From the NCBI GenBank assembly GCA_004213515.1, contig SHAK01000004.1:46428-110427 (forward strand): a stretch of DNA of 64,000 nucleotides, given 5' to 3'. Positions 44,253-54,170 of the stretch are shown here, one piece after another. The notes beneath the pieces were generated by a model that was not told where the DNA came from, ran no database searches, and saw nothing but the letters and a program-made list of their open reading frames with translations. The translations under genes and the position numbers were made by a program. Positions within the stretch are counted from its first letter, which is position 1, and each line of letters opens with the position of its first letter. The DNA comes from Limisphaerales bacterium. GTDB taxonomy: Bacteria > Verrucomicrobiota > Verrucomicrobiia > Limisphaerales > UBA1096.

Positions 44253-45014
44253 ATGGCCAGAGCAAAGCTTGCCAACATTGTCACATACTGCAACCAAACC
44301 CTTAAACCAGACTCGTTTGAAGATTGGCCAGGTGCAGTTAATGGATTACAGGTGGAAAATCAGGGAAGTATATCACACATTGCTGCAGCTGTGGATGCCA
44401 CACCAGCTACAGTAAAAAAAGCAATAGAAAATAAAGCAGATCTCTTGATCGTACATCATGGTTTATTTTGGGGAAAAACACATCCTTGGACTGATAATCG
44501 CTACAAACTATTGAAGCTATTATTAGATAATAATGTAGCGGTTTACAGTTCACACCTACCTCTAGATGCTCATCCTCAAATTGGCAACAACGCCATGCTA
44601 TGCAAAGCATTGGGCATCAAATCACCCAAACCATTTTTTATAGATCGCCATCCTTCAATTGGATTGCGTGGTGAATTAAATCTTTCGAGATTACAATTGG
44701 CGAAACTTTTAACTAAAGCTACAGGAGTAGATCCAATAGTGCTTCCCTGTGGTCAAGCACGTTGTAGAAAAATTGGGATTGTTACTGGAGGAGCTGGTTC
44801 AGATATGAAAACTGCAGCGAATGAAGGTGTGGATACATTCATTACAGGTGAAGGCCCCCATTGGACTTTTGCTCTAGCCGAAGATCTAGGATTAAACGTA
44901 TTTTACGGTGGTCACTATGCAACAGAAACATTTGGCGTAAAGGCATTAAGTGAAAGATTATCTACGAAATTTAAAATCCCTTGGACATTCATTGACCATC
45001 CGACTGGATTATGA
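44253..45014 (+). CDS. Nif3-like dinuclear metal center protein
   Basis: A 253-residue NIF3/DUF34 family protein. The metal-site His residues are in LLIVHHGLFWG and SSHLPLDAHPQIGNN, and the C-terminal metal segment is in VFYGGHYATETFG. GTP cyclohydrolase I type 2 annotation is often used, but the cellular role is unsettled. It overlaps the frame of the small protein that follows, but with GTG 45058 there is a 43-bp gap. Confidence 0.92.
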   Translation: MARAKLANIVTYCNQTLKPDSFEDWPGAVNGLQVENQGSISHIAAAVDATPATVKKAIENKADLLIVHHGLFWGKTHPWTDNRYKLLKLLLDNNVAVYSSHLPLDAHPQIGNNAMLCKALGIKSPKPFFIDRHPSIGLRGELNLSRLQLAKLLTKATGVDPIVLPCGQARCRKIGIVTGGAGSDMKTAANEGVDTFITGEGPHWTFALAEDLGLNVFYGGHYATETFGVKALSERLSTKFKIPWTFIDHPTGL

Positions 45015-45057
45015 CATCACAGTTGCCCGAACTTACATTTCAAAATATGATCAACCT

Positions 45058-45561
45058 GTGAAACGCATTTTAGTAGTTACTTTAGTACTGTTTATATTTG
45101 GCATCGCTGATGCGTGCACAGCAGCATCTAAGATCTCTAAAGTATTACCACATTTACTAGACAAACAAGGGCGCCATACACTTTCTCCAAGCTTATTAGA
45201 ACGAGATGCTTATCAAGCACATCTCCGAGAGAAACCTGATCTTTGCTCAGGTATTCGTTTCGATATCAAATGGACAAAAGGCAAACATAAAAGCAAAAAT
45301 GAGAGCCTTCTGAAAATAAAAGTAGAATTACAAACTTCTGGTTCAATTAAACCAATCGTACTTACTCAAATAATTAAACTAAATCGAAAAGGGGGATGGG
45401 ATGCTCTAAATCTTGATGGCGAGGGGTATAGAGCAGCAGGTAAAATAATTGGATGGCGAGTATTATTGATTGAAGACGACAAAACAATTGCCGAGCGAAG
45501 ATCATTTCTATGGCAAATGGGCAAGACATCAAATAAATCCGGGCCACTGTCTGCCGATTGA
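45058..45561 (+). CDS. Exported hypothetical protein
   Basis: A 167-residue protein from GTG 45058, with an N-terminal hydrophobic segment (ILVVTLVLFIFGIADA) that looks like a signal peptide, followed by a Lys-rich beta-type domain (GIRFDIKWTKGKHKSKN, LLKIKVELQTSG). A Cys follows the hydrophobic stretch, but Asp at -2 makes a lipobox doubtful. I recognise no family. An in-frame start at 44950 would lie inside nif3 and is rejected. It is 31 bp before parB and may be co-transcribed. Confidence 0.5.
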   Translation: MKRILVVTLVLFIFGIADACTAASKISKVLPHLLDKQGRHTLSPSLLERDAYQAHLREKPDLCSGIRFDIKWTKGKHKSKNESLLKIKVELQTSGSIKPIVLTQIIKLNRKGGWDALNLDGEGYRAAGKIIGWRVLLIEDDKTIAERRSFLWQMGKTSNKSGPLSAD

Positions 45562-45567
45562 CAACAG

Positions 45568-45590
45568 CCCTTCCCTTCCCCACTCTTCCC
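45568..45590 (-). other. Putative G-quadruplex motif upstream of parB
   Basis: The minus strand carries four G runs (45588-45590, 45578-45581, 45573-45575, 45568-45570) with loops of 6, 2 and 2 nt, meeting the G3+N1-7 pattern. It ends 3 nt before the parB ATG. The + strand is a C/T tract, so parB has no Shine-Dalgarno sequence. Confidence 0.6.
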
Positions 45591-45592
45591 AC

Positions 45593-46513
45593 ATGGCAAA
45601 AACCGGTCTAGGTCGAGGCCTGGGTTCTCTTTTAGGATCGCGACAATCGACATCTCAAAGCAACTCAATTGAGGAGGAACCAAAAACTGAATCCGCAACG
45701 GAAGATTCAGGAAATCTAAACGAGATTCTAGTCGGTAAGATCCTACCGGGTGCAATGCAACCAAGGAATGGCTTCGATGATGACTCGCTAAATGAATTAG
45801 CCGAGTCGATTCGAGAAAATGGCATAATGCAACCTCTTGTAGTCCGCCCTCGTGAGGACGGATATGAACTCATCGCTGGCGAACGTCGCTGGCGTGCTTC
45901 GCAATTAGCAGGACTAAGCAAAGTTCCGGTAATAATTCGAGACGTTGATGATAAAACTGCTCTCCAACTGGCATTAATTGAAAATCTGCAACGAGAAAAT
46001 CTAGACCCAATTGAGGAAGCGAAAGGTTATAAGCAGTTAATGGATCAATTTGATCTGACTCAGGAAGAAGTCGGCACCAAGGTAGGTAAGAATAGAGTAA
46101 CCGTTGCTAACTCCCTACGCCTAATCAAACTTCCATCAGGTGTTCAATCATATGTTCGGGATGGAATGCTTACAAGCGGACATGCCAAAGCAATCTTGGC
46201 ACTAAAACATGCCAAAAACCAAATTGCAGCAGCCAAGCAAGTAATCAAAAAAGAATTAAGTGTTCGTCAAACTGAAGAATTAATTAATTCTCTTAACCAA
46301 AAAGAAAATAGCTCAACAAAACGGAGCGAGAATTCCACAATCTCCAATATTAATGCTCACATTGAAAACCTTGAGACTAAAATCCAGGAACAACTTGGCA
46401 CTAAGGTCACACTTCGCTACCGAAAAGGGAAAGGTGGATCAGTGAATATTAAATTTTTTAATGATGAGGATTTACAACGTATCCTCGATAAACTGGGTAT
46501 AAAGTCCGACTGA
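45593..46513 (+). CDS. parB: ParB/Spo0J chromosome-partitioning protein
   Basis: A 306-residue CTPase/DNA clamp. The N-terminal ParA-interacting LGRGLGSLLG, the ParB-N nucleotide motifs (ENGIMQPLVVRP, ELIAGERRWRAS, IENLQRENLDPIEE) and the HTH (LTQEEVGTKVGKNRVTVANS) are in order, followed by a C-terminal dimerisation domain. ATG 45593 is the family start; a longer frame from 45470 crosses the upstream gene. No parA is adjacent and no parS site was seen in the window. Confidence 0.96.
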   Translation: MAKTGLGRGLGSLLGSRQSTSQSNSIEEEPKTESATEDSGNLNEILVGKILPGAMQPRNGFDDDSLNELAESIRENGIMQPLVVRPREDGYELIAGERRWRASQLAGLSKVPVIIRDVDDKTALQLALIENLQRENLDPIEEAKGYKQLMDQFDLTQEEVGTKVGKNRVTVANSLRLIKLPSGVQSYVRDGMLTSGHAKAILALKHAKNQIAAAKQVIKKELSVRQTEELINSLNQKENSSTKRSENSTISNINAHIENLETKIQEQLGTKVTLRYRKGKGGSVNIKFFNDEDLQRILDKLGIKSD

Positions 46514-46517
46514 TTTC

Positions 46518-47084
46518 ATGATTCTTGATATAGTAAAATACGGGAACCCAGTGCTTCGCCAAAAGGGTGAGCGAGTAGAATCCATCAATAGTGAAATTAC
46601 TAAACTAATAGATGACATGCTTGAAACAATGCAATCAGCCCATGGTATTGGACTTGCTGCCCAGCAGATTGGTCAAGCGTTACAATTAGCAACAGTTGAT
46701 ATAACTGGTGTAGATGATCGTCCATCTCGTATGGAGATTAAATCTGAAACGGTAGATCCAGAAGATTATATGCCATTGATCTTATTCAATCCTGAATGGA
46801 CTGCAGTTGGTGAAACAACCGAAACCGGCCCCGAAGGCTGTCTAAGCTTCCCAGAAATTTACGGAGATATAAACCGACCCGAAGAAATCGAGGTAAAAGC
46901 AATGAACGAAAAGGGAGATGAAATAAAATTTCGCTGCGGAGGTTTGCTTTCAAGAGCTATCCAACACGAGTATGATCATTTGCATGGCATTTTATTCATT
47001 GATCGAATGGATGGCTTAGTTCGCTCAAATTTGAAATCAGATATAGAATCGATTCAGGCAGAAACTAAAAAGTCACTAGCCTGA
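46518..47084 (+). CDS. def: Peptide deformylase
   Basis: A 188-residue metalloenzyme that removes the N-formyl group from nascent proteins. Motif 1 is GIGLAAQQIG, motif 2 is EGCLSFPE (Cys metal ligand), and motif 3 is QHEYDHLHG (HExxH). It has a slightly longer insertion (SETVDPEDYM) between motifs 1 and 2. It begins 4 bp after parB. Confidence 0.97.
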   Translation: MILDIVKYGNPVLRQKGERVESINSEITKLIDDMLETMQSAHGIGLAAQQIGQALQLATVDITGVDDRPSRMEIKSETVDPEDYMPLILFNPEWTAVGETTETGPEGCLSFPEIYGDINRPEEIEVKAMNEKGDEIKFRCGGLLSRAIQHEYDHLHGILFIDRMDGLVRSNLKSDIESIQAETKKSLA

Positions 47085-47110
47085 GGAACAGTAGTCATTA
47101 AATATCTTTC

Positions 47111-47950
47111 ATGGGACAAAGGCTTCATACCCGACCAGCCGAACGCAATTCTCTTGGTTTTACATTAATTGAGTTACTGGTAGTAATTGCAATCATCGCC
47201 ATACTTGCAGGATTATTACTTCCAGCTCTTGCCCAAGCTAAACAAAAAGCCCTAGGCATCTCCTGCATGAATAATCTGAAACAATTACAATTGGCAGTAA
47301 TTTATTTCTGCGAAGAAAACGAAGATGTCCTACCTAGCCACTCACGTTGGGTAAAAAACCAATGGATGGACTTTAACGGAAACAACCCTGCAAATACTAA
47401 TTTGGAAATTTTACTTAATCCCGATTTCGCACTGTTAGCACCATACACTCAAACTGCCGCGATTTATAAATGCCCAGCAGATCTAAGCTTGGTCAAAAAA
47501 GATAATAAAAAAACACCTCGGATTCGAAGCATGTCGATGAATGCTGTTGTCGAGGGAGCAGATAAAAATTTCGGTCCAAATCAATATCGGTGGTGGATTG
47601 GAGTGCCTCCTTATCGTATATATAAAAAAATGGCCGATATCACTGAACCTTCACCGAGCCAATTCTGGATGTTACTTGACGAACACCCCGATACCATAAA
47701 CAACGGTGACATGGCTATAAAATGCGACGCAAGAGGTGCAAGCACACAGTTTGTCGATTATCCTGCAAGCTATCATAATGGAGCATGCGGCCTTTCGTTC
47801 ACCGACGGACATGCAGAAATAAAAATGTGGTTGGACCCACGCACTAAGATACCCGCATCATATGGAAAAGGTTTTGCTTACAGGGCAGAATCTCCAAATA
47901 ATCCTGATATCACTTGGCTCCAAGATAGAACCTCAGCATTAGCAAAGTGA
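47111..47950 (+). CDS. Type II secretion-like pseudopilin
   Basis: A 279-residue prepilin-like protein with a 16-residue leader, the cleavage site G|FTLIE and the helix [19 protein letters not shown]. The C-terminal [15 protein letters not shown] matches the H-x9-DG motif of PVC DUF1559-type pseudopilins. It lies 26 bp after def, so may be transcribed with it. Its stop codon directly abuts the stop of the convergent TPR gene. Confidence 0.9.
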   Translation: MGQRLHTRPAERNSLGFTLIELLVVIAIIAILAGLLLPALAQAKQKALGISCMNNLKQLQLAVIYFCEENEDVLPSHSRWVKNQWMDFNGNNPANTNLEILLNPDFALLAPYTQTAAIYKCPADLSLVKKDNKKTPRIRSMSMNAVVEGADKNFGPNQYRWWIGVPPYRIYKKMADITEPSPSQFWMLLDEHPDTINNGDMAIKCDARGASTQFVDYPASYHNGACGLSFTDGHAEIKMWLDPRTKIPASYGKGFAYRAESPNNPDITWLQDRTSALAK

Positions 47951-49066
47951 CTAAGGCTGAGCAAGCTTGCTTAATTCTTCCCGAACACGCTGGAGATAAC
48001 TCATCGCCCTACTATATCTATTTGCTGCGATACGGCCTGCTTTTGCTGCAGCAGAAATTTCATTTTCAGTCACTTTCCTGTCCTGTGGATTTAATCCGCT
48101 AGCCAGACGAGCTTTTGCTGCTTCAAGGCGCTTGTGTTCGAAGGCCATACCTCCCGTGGCCATTTCAACTGTCTGACTAAACTCACGTTCCGCAGCAATC
48201 AATTCGCCTTGCTGCATATAAGCAAAACCTAAATTTTGCCTAGCATCAAAGTAAGTTGGTTGAATACGAATAGCCTTTGAAAAATGAGTAACTGCTTCAC
48301 TGATTTCGCCTTTCATCGCATAAACAGTTCCAAGATTATTGTGAGTGCTTGGGTTTTCTGGGAAAATCTTTAAAGAAGCGTCAAAATGATAAATCGCTTC
48401 ATTAAATTTTTTTTTATCCTTTAGTATGTTTCCTAAATTATTGTGTGCCTCGGAATATTCTGGAGCCAACTCAATAGCTTTTCTGTACTCTACTATTGCC
48501 TTATCCGGCTTGCCCTTGGCCTTATAAGCAATACCCATATTAAATCGCACATCAGGATCGTCATTCCCATCTGCAAATTTCAAGGCCTCTTGATACTTGG
48601 CCAAAGCACCATCAATGTTACCAACATTAATCATATTATTACCTTCTCCCAACAAACCCGCAACTTTGTCTGGATCTCCCAAACTAATTCCCGACCCATC
48701 TTCGAGGTTAATCGAATCCAATTGCTTCAGTATATCGTCAACTGATTCTACTTCTGGCTCCTCCGCTGCTAATGTTTCGTGAGATGAACTTTGTAATAAA
48801 GAAACCGGGCTTACATCCGAATTTAATGAAACTAACGGCTTGAAATCCGGATCGACAACTTGAACATCACTCGAATCTAGACTTGGCTCTAAGAGATCAG
48901 GTTTCACCTCAAATCCATCTTGTTTAAAGACTGCTTTAACCTGATTAGTATCAATCATTACCGAGTCTGATTCTGCCTGATCAGAGAATTGATCTGAGCC
49001 ACACCCGATCAAGAAAAAAGGGATTATTAGTCCGGAAAGAAAAAATATTGGATAATACAAGCTCAC
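47951..49066 (-). CDS. TPR-repeat lipoprotein
   Basis: A 371-residue lipoprotein (lipobox LIGC at about residues 19-22). After an acidic, low-complexity stretch to about 120, four or five TPR units follow: GNIDGALAKYQEALKFADGN, GKPDKAIVEYRKAIELAPEY, KKFNEAIYHFDASLKIFPEN, GEISEAVTHFSKAIRIQPTY and GELIAAEREFSQTVEMATGG. It is probably an anchored scaffold for protein-protein contacts in the envelope. No partner is visible. It is convergent with the pseudopilin gene. Confidence 0.9.
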   Translation of the reverse strand: MSLYYPIFFLSGLIIPFFLIGCGSDQFSDQAESDSVMIDTNQVKAVFKQDGFEVKPDLLEPSLDSSDVQVVDPDFKPLVSLNSDVSPVSLLQSSSHETLAAEEPEVESVDDILKQLDSINLEDGSGISLGDPDKVAGLLGEGNNMINVGNIDGALAKYQEALKFADGNDDPDVRFNMGIAYKAKGKPDKAIVEYRKAIELAPEYSEAHNNLGNILKDKKKFNEAIYHFDASLKIFPENPSTHNNLGTVYAMKGEISEAVTHFSKAIRIQPTYFDARQNLGFAYMQQGELIAAEREFSQTVEMATGGMAFEHKRLEAAKARLASGLNPQDRKVTENEISAAAKAGRIAANRYSRAMSYLQRVREELSKLAQP

Positions 49067-49182
49067 ACCGAAAACCTACCAAACATTCGCCAAGCCGCAA
49101 CCATCTTAAATCAATTCTCTTCTAGATAACCCCACTTTTTTAAACACCTTAAAGAATATTAGGTTTATTAAGTTTAATCTAC

Positions 49183-49194
49183 GCTTGGCCAAGC
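49183..49194. repeat. Perfect 12-bp palindrome upstream of the CE15 gene
   Basis: GCTTGGCCAAGC, a perfect palindrome 31 bp before the esterase ATG, in the 159-bp divergent gap with the TPR gene. It may be an operator. A related CTTGGCCAAGCGC is present in the divergent gap near 18145. Confidence 0.35.
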
Positions 49195-49225
49195 CTTCTA
49201 ACATCCATAAAGTCTTCTGCCAGAC

Positions 49226-50464
49226 ATGCTTCGAAATATTTTAATTTTTTCTACAGTTATTAATTTAATTTGCGGTTGTACAATTGCTCGTGAACTAAAG
49301 GAGTTCGACAATGACATCAACTACAACGAATCTCTAATTCCTCACTACGATCTACCTGATCCATTAATTACCGCCGAAGGAACTACTGTCACCAATGTAG
49401 AGCAATGGCAAAACATCCGCAGGCCACAAATTCTATCCCTTTTTGCCAACTTTATATATGGAACAGTCCCAACTCCTCCAGATCCTATCCAACAATCATA
49501 TCATGTTATCAAAGAAGATAAATCGTTCTTAAATAACAAAGCCACTAAACTCGATGTATCCATTCGTTTCAAAAATCGTAAAGGAACTGCAAAGACTCAT
49601 ATAATTATATTTATCCCAAACAATATTGAGAAGCCGGCTCCAGGTTTTATGATGATGAGTTTTGACAGTCCAAGAGGCAGCAGTTTCCAGTTAAGTACCA
49701 GCCGAAAAGGCCATCTTCGTAATGGCGTACCAATCGCTAAGCTAATCGATAATGGGTATGGATACATCTCAGTTTATCACGGAGACTTGATCGGCCATAA
49801 TGAGGTTTCTTTTGGAGGAGGAATTCATAAACTTTTTTTTCGTGATGGACAAAGCTTCCCTAAGGCCCACGAGTGGGGAGTACTAGGAGCCAATGCTTGG
49901 ACAGGCATGAGGGCTCTTGACTACCTAGAAACAAATAACCGAATCGATGCCAATCGTATTGCTGTTATGGGACATTCAAAAATGGGTAAAGCTACACTTT
50001 GGGCTGCCGCACAAGATGAACGCTTTGCACTTGCTATTTCTGCTCAGTCCGGATGCGGAGGAGCTGCATTATGGAGGCGTAAATTTGGTGAGACTATGAT
50101 GAAATTGAATCGCTTCCCGCATTGGTTATGCATCAATGCTCGTAAATTCAATGAACGCGAAGACGATCTCCCTATTGATCAACATATGCTGCTTTCACTA
50201 ATCGCTCCACGGCCGGTATACGTAGCCAGTGGTACTGCAGATACTTGGGCTGATCCACATGGTGAATTTCAATCAGCTAAACATGCAGGACCTGTATACC
50301 AATTACTTGGCAAAAAGCCCCTAAACACTGTCAAACTTCCTCCACCAAACCAACCTCTTCTAGAAGGAGATATTGGCTATCACTTACGCACCGGAGGCCA
50401 TTCAGTGGAGCCATATGATTGGGAACAATTCATTCAATTTGCAGACCGACATTTAAAAAAATAA
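49226..50464 (+). CDS. CE15-like glucuronoyl esterase
   Basis: A 412-residue exported alpha/beta-hydrolase, with a hydrophobic leader ending LICGC that may make it a lipoprotein. The nucleophile is S251 in GHSKMGKATLW, the oxyanion and acid segments are SGCGGAALWRRKFGE and HWLCINARKF, and the His is in GGHSVEPYDW (H392); this is the CE15 pattern. CE15 enzymes cleave ester links between 4-O-methylglucuronate of xylan and lignin alcohols, and bacterial ones may act on other uronates. It is first in the + strand block to 58.8 kb (20 bp before the next gene), so may be co-transcribed with the heme proteins. Confidence 0.88.
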   Translation: MLRNILIFSTVINLICGCTIARELKEFDNDINYNESLIPHYDLPDPLITAEGTTVTNVEQWQNIRRPQILSLFANFIYGTVPTPPDPIQQSYHVIKEDKSFLNNKATKLDVSIRFKNRKGTAKTHIIIFIPNNIEKPAPGFMMMSFDSPRGSSFQLSTSRKGHLRNGVPIAKLIDNGYGYISVYHGDLIGHNEVSFGGGIHKLFFRDGQSFPKAHEWGVLGANAWTGMRALDYLETNNRIDANRIAVMGHSKMGKATLWAAAQDERFALAISAQSGCGGAALWRRKFGETMMKLNRFPHWLCINARKFNEREDDLPIDQHMLLSLIAPRPVYVASGTADTWADPHGEFQSAKHAGPVYQLLGKKPLNTVKLPPPNQPLLEGDIGYHLRTGGHSVEPYDWEQFIQFADRHLKK

Positions 50465-50484
50465 CTTTCTTTCATTAGGTTAAC

Positions 50485-52758
50485 GTGGGATTCGCATATA
50501 AAAAACTAGGTCAATCACTTGGCTTTTTACTTTTAGTTTTGTTGTTGCAAATTAATGCATCTGCAAAGCAGCTGACACCAGGAGCGAGAATATATGCTGA
50601 CAAATGTGCTAAATGTCATGGCAAAAAAGGACAAGGTGTAGCTAATGAATACGACGAACCTCTTAATGGTGACTGGCCACTAGAAAAACTTGTCCGCGTT
50701 ATTACTAAAACGATGCCAGAAGAAGATCCTCGCCTATGCATAGACAAAGAGGCGGAACTCGTGGCTAAATATATTTTTAAAGAGTTCTACTCTCCTCAAT
50801 CCCATAACTTAAATAGCCGACCACGCATAAAACTTTCCCGCCTAACTAATCGACAGTTTCTCCATTCTGTTGCCGACTTAATAGGCAATTTCACAGGGGG
50901 TTCATTTATTAACAAGTCAGAAGGACTAAAAGCCAGTTATTTTAATAATCGTAATTTGAGTCAAAACAAGCAGACTGTTAAGAAAGTAAACCAAGTAATT
51001 GATTTTGACTATGGGGCGGCTACACCATTTCCTAATGATATAAATTTCAAGCAGGAAGAGTTTTCAATACGATGGAGTGGCTCAGTTCTTGCTGAAGAAA
51101 CCGGTGATCATAAGTTCATAATTAGCAGTGAAAACGGAGTCCGCTTATGGGTCAACAACATGGACCTTAAATTAATCGAAGGCTGGGTATCTAGCGGACA
51201 ACGCAGGGAGCTTACTGGTACAGTTCGTCTTATAGGTGGGCGAGCCTACCCAATAAAAATTGATTATTTCAAGTATAAGAGTAAAAGCGCTTCAGTAAAA
51301 CTGGAGTGGCATCCTCCACACGGCACACGACAGTTATTACCAACTCGAAATTTATCCCAAAACATTGCCGATAAAACTTTCATTTTAAATCAACCATTTC
51401 CGCCAGATGACAGTAGTATTGGCTACAAAAGAGGTAATTCTGTCTCAAAAAAGTGGGACGAGTCAGCTACTTATGCGGCCATTGAAACAGCAAACTGGAT
51501 TGCTGAAAATTTAGATTTCTTATCAAAAACCACGAGTAAGTCACCAGACCGAATAATAAAGACCAAGCAATTAGGTAGCCGTTTTACTGAATATGCTTTT
51601 CGACGCCCGCTAACAATAGAAGAAGAACAAATCTTCGTTCATTCAAGATTTGAATCAAACAAACCCGAAACAGATTCGATCAAGGAAGTAATACTTCTAG
51701 CTCTCAAATCACCACGCTTTCTTTATCCCGATCTTGGCCAATTGGACGACCACACTATTGCTGCACGACTCGCGCTTGGACTTTGGGATTCACTTCCTGA
51801 TGTAGAACTAGCCCAAGCGGCTGCCGCAGGACGATTGAAAAATGAGAATCAAGTTCGCCAACAAGCTATGCGAATGCTTCACGACCCACGAACTAAAGCT
51901 AAATTGCGCAGCACAATGCATCACTGGCTTGGGCTAGACTATGCAGAAGAAATCGCCAAGGATCGAAAAAAATTTCCCCAATACGATAAATTGCTCGAAG
52001 CTGATTTACGAACTTCGCTCAACCTATTTTTAGACGAAATTATTTGGAAAAAAAATGGTGCTGATTATCGCGCATTATTTAATTCGAAGCAGCTCCCTTT
52101 AAACTCACGCTTAGCAAAAGTTTATAAGGTAAAATACAATGGAACAATTTCAGGATTTTCTCAGAGCAGCTTTGTTAATAATAAAAGAGCCGGAGTATTA
52201 ACGCATCCATATCTTCTTACGTTATACTCCTATCATAATAGCACATCACCAATTCATCGCGGGGTATTTATCACCAGAAACTTGCTCGGGCGATCGCTTA
52301 AACCACCACCGGAAGCTGTAGCGTTCAAAGATGAAGAATTTGATCCAAACATGAGCATGCGTGAAAAAGTCACACAAACTACTAAAGCCGAGTCCTGCAT
52401 GACCTGTCACAGCATTATTAATCCACTAGGTTTTTCCTTAGAAAATTTTGATAGTATTGGACGCTTCAGAGAAACAGACAATGGCAGACCCATTGAAACC
52501 TCATCTGAGTATCTCACTGTCGAAGGTACTACGATTAAGATCAACGATCCATCCACTCTTGCCTATCACGCAATTAATAGTCCAAGTGCTCATAAAAGAT
52601 TCGTTGAAATGCTTTTCAATCAAGTTGCAAAGCAGCCCATTCAAGCTTACGGTACAAATACTTTAAGCCAATTATTAAACGGTTTCGCTAGTTCAAAATA
52701 TAATATCAAATACCTGCTGGTCGAAATAGCAGTAGTCTCAGCACTAAAAGGACTCTAA
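50485..52758 (+). CDS. Cytochrome c + PA14 + DUF1587/1592/1588/1585 protein
   Basis: A 757-residue exported protein from GTG 50485 (signal peptide with [16 protein letters not shown]). The N-terminal heme c site is C41-AKC-H45; a DUF1587 segment ([17 protein letters not shown]) follows, then a PA14-like beta domain (about 150-290: [30 protein letters not shown]). DUF1595 and DUF1592 ([24 protein letters not shown]) and DUF1588, with a second heme-like CMTCH (638-642), and DUF1585 (about 665-757) end it. It is the standard PVC partner of the DUF1552 protein that begins 22 bp later. Function unknown; heme redox relay is likely. Confidence 0.9.
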   Translation: MGFAYKKLGQSLGFLLLVLLLQINASAKQLTPGARIYADKCAKCHGKKGQGVANEYDEPLNGDWPLEKLVRVITKTMPEEDPRLCIDKEAELVAKYIFKEFYSPQSHNLNSRPRIKLSRLTNRQFLHSVADLIGNFTGGSFINKSEGLKASYFNNRNLSQNKQTVKKVNQVIDFDYGAATPFPNDINFKQEEFSIRWSGSVLAEETGDHKFIISSENGVRLWVNNMDLKLIEGWVSSGQRRELTGTVRLIGGRAYPIKIDYFKYKSKSASVKLEWHPPHGTRQLLPTRNLSQNIADKTFILNQPFPPDDSSIGYKRGNSVSKKWDESATYAAIETANWIAENLDFLSKTTSKSPDRIIKTKQLGSRFTEYAFRRPLTIEEEQIFVHSRFESNKPETDSIKEVILLALKSPRFLYPDLGQLDDHTIAARLALGLWDSLPDVELAQAAAAGRLKNENQVRQQAMRMLHDPRTKAKLRSTMHHWLGLDYAEEIAKDRKKFPQYDKLLEADLRTSLNLFLDEIIWKKNGADYRALFNSKQLPLNSRLAKVYKVKYNGTISGFSQSSFVNNKRAGVLTHPYLLTLYSYHNSTSPIHRGVFITRNLLGRSLKPPPEAVAFKDEEFDPNMSMREKVTQTTKAESCMTCHSIINPLGFSLENFDSIGRFRETDNGRPIETSSEYLTVEGTTIKINDPSTLAYHAINSPSAHKRFVEMLFNQVAKQPIQAYGTNTLSQLLNGFASSKYNIKYLLVEIAVVSALKGL

Positions 52759-52780
52759 CAGACACAAATATAATAAACTT

Positions 52781-54094
52781 ATGAATACAATCGATCGCAG
52801 GCAATTCATTCGAAATCTAGGTGTATCTTCAACATCCCTGCCCTTTCTCTTAGGCTTGCCAAGTTTGGGGCTTGCTAAAACAGCTCCTAGTCGCAAGAGG
52901 CTCGTGGTCATGTTCAGCCCTAACGGCACTATCCCAAAGAATTTCTGGCCAGAAAGCACGGGATCAAACTTTGAACTGAAAAAGATAATGGAGCCACTAG
53001 CGCCATTCCGCAATCGTATGCTGGTGCTAAACGGCTTAAACAATAAAGTTCGTGGCGACGGAGATAGCCATATGCGAGGAATGAGCTGTTTACTAACTGG
53101 TATTGAGCTATTCCCAGGTAACATTCAAGGTGGCTCTGATACCCCAGCCGGTTGGGCTAAAGGCATTTCAATTGATCAAGAAATTAAAAACTTTTTTCAA
53201 AGCCAAGACGCTACAAGAACTCGGTTTGGTTCGCTTGAATTTGGAGTAGGCGTAAGTGATCGAGCTGATCCATGGACACGCATGTCATATGCTGGGCCAA
53301 ACCAACCCGTAGCACCTACAGATGATCCGTATCAAATGTACAAAAAGCTCTACGGACAAATTCGAGACCGAGATAGCTTACTCAATATTTTAGACATTGT
53401 TCGTGACGACTTAAAAAGGGTTTCCAAAAAAATTAGCACCGAAGATAAACTACTCCTTAAAGAGCATGCTGATTTTGTGCGACAAATGGAACAAGAGTTC
53501 ACTCAAACAGATAACAAGGCTTTAATTGGCAATCCTCCAAAGTTTGAAGCAGGAATTACTAATCGAAATGACAATGTACCCCGCTTAAGTAGAATGCAAA
53601 TTGACCTTATGGTTAACAGTTTTGTTAACGACTTCGCGCGAGTTGGTACATTGCAATACACTAAGTCGGTTGGCCAGGCACGAATGAACTGGCTTAACAT
53701 TAATGACGGCCACCACGGCCTTTCACATGAGTCAGATAAAAATGATGATGCTGTTGATAAATTAACACGCATTAACAAATGGTTTGCTGGCGAACTAGCC
53801 TATTTAACAAAAAGGTTGGCAGAAACCCCTGAGCCAGGTGCAAATGGCAGCCTTCTAGACAATACAACCATCGTCTGGACCAATGAACTAGGTAAAGGCA
53901 ATAGCCACACCCTCAATAATATCCCATTTGTTTTAATCGGAAATGGCATGGGTTTCCGCATGGGACGTTCTCTAAACCTCAAAGGTACAGCGCACAATCG
54001 TCTTATGATTTCTATGGCCCATGCGATGGGGCACAACATAAAATATTTTGGAAACAAAAAGCTTAGTCAAGGCGGCCCTATTGATCTTAGTTAA
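52781..54094 (+). CDS. Tat-exported DUF1552 protein
   Basis: A 437-residue protein with a twin-arginine signal ([20 protein letters not shown]). The body is an alkaline-phosphatase-clan-like DUF1552 fold: [56 protein letters not shown] and the C-terminal [16 protein letters not shown]. Its role is unknown. It pairs with the cytochrome-DUF1592 protein, and a second, partial copy lies at the right edge (63.6 kb). Confidence 0.92.
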   Translation: MNTIDRRQFIRNLGVSSTSLPFLLGLPSLGLAKTAPSRKRLVVMFSPNGTIPKNFWPESTGSNFELKKIMEPLAPFRNRMLVLNGLNNKVRGDGDSHMRGMSCLLTGIELFPGNIQGGSDTPAGWAKGISIDQEIKNFFQSQDATRTRFGSLEFGVGVSDRADPWTRMSYAGPNQPVAPTDDPYQMYKKLYGQIRDRDSLLNILDIVRDDLKRVSKKISTEDKLLLKEHADFVRQMEQEFTQTDNKALIGNPPKFEAGITNRNDNVPRLSRMQIDLMVNSFVNDFARVGTLQYTKSVGQARMNWLNINDGHHGLSHESDKNDDAVDKLTRINKWFAGELAYLTKRLAETPEPGANGSLLDNTTIVWTNELGKGNSHTLNNIPFVLIGNGMGFRMGRSLNLKGTAHNRLMISMAHAMGHNIKYFGNKKLSQGGPIDLS

Positions 54095-54170
54095 CTAAGT
54101 CTTCTTCATAACTTGTATATCAAAATAGTAATATTGCCTTCTTCCTTGGCTTGAAGTTTATTTTTATCTA

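Noticed and set aside
45470..45592. 41-residue extension of ParB
   Set aside because: It runs through the preceding gene; the family begins at MAKTGLGRGLGSLL.
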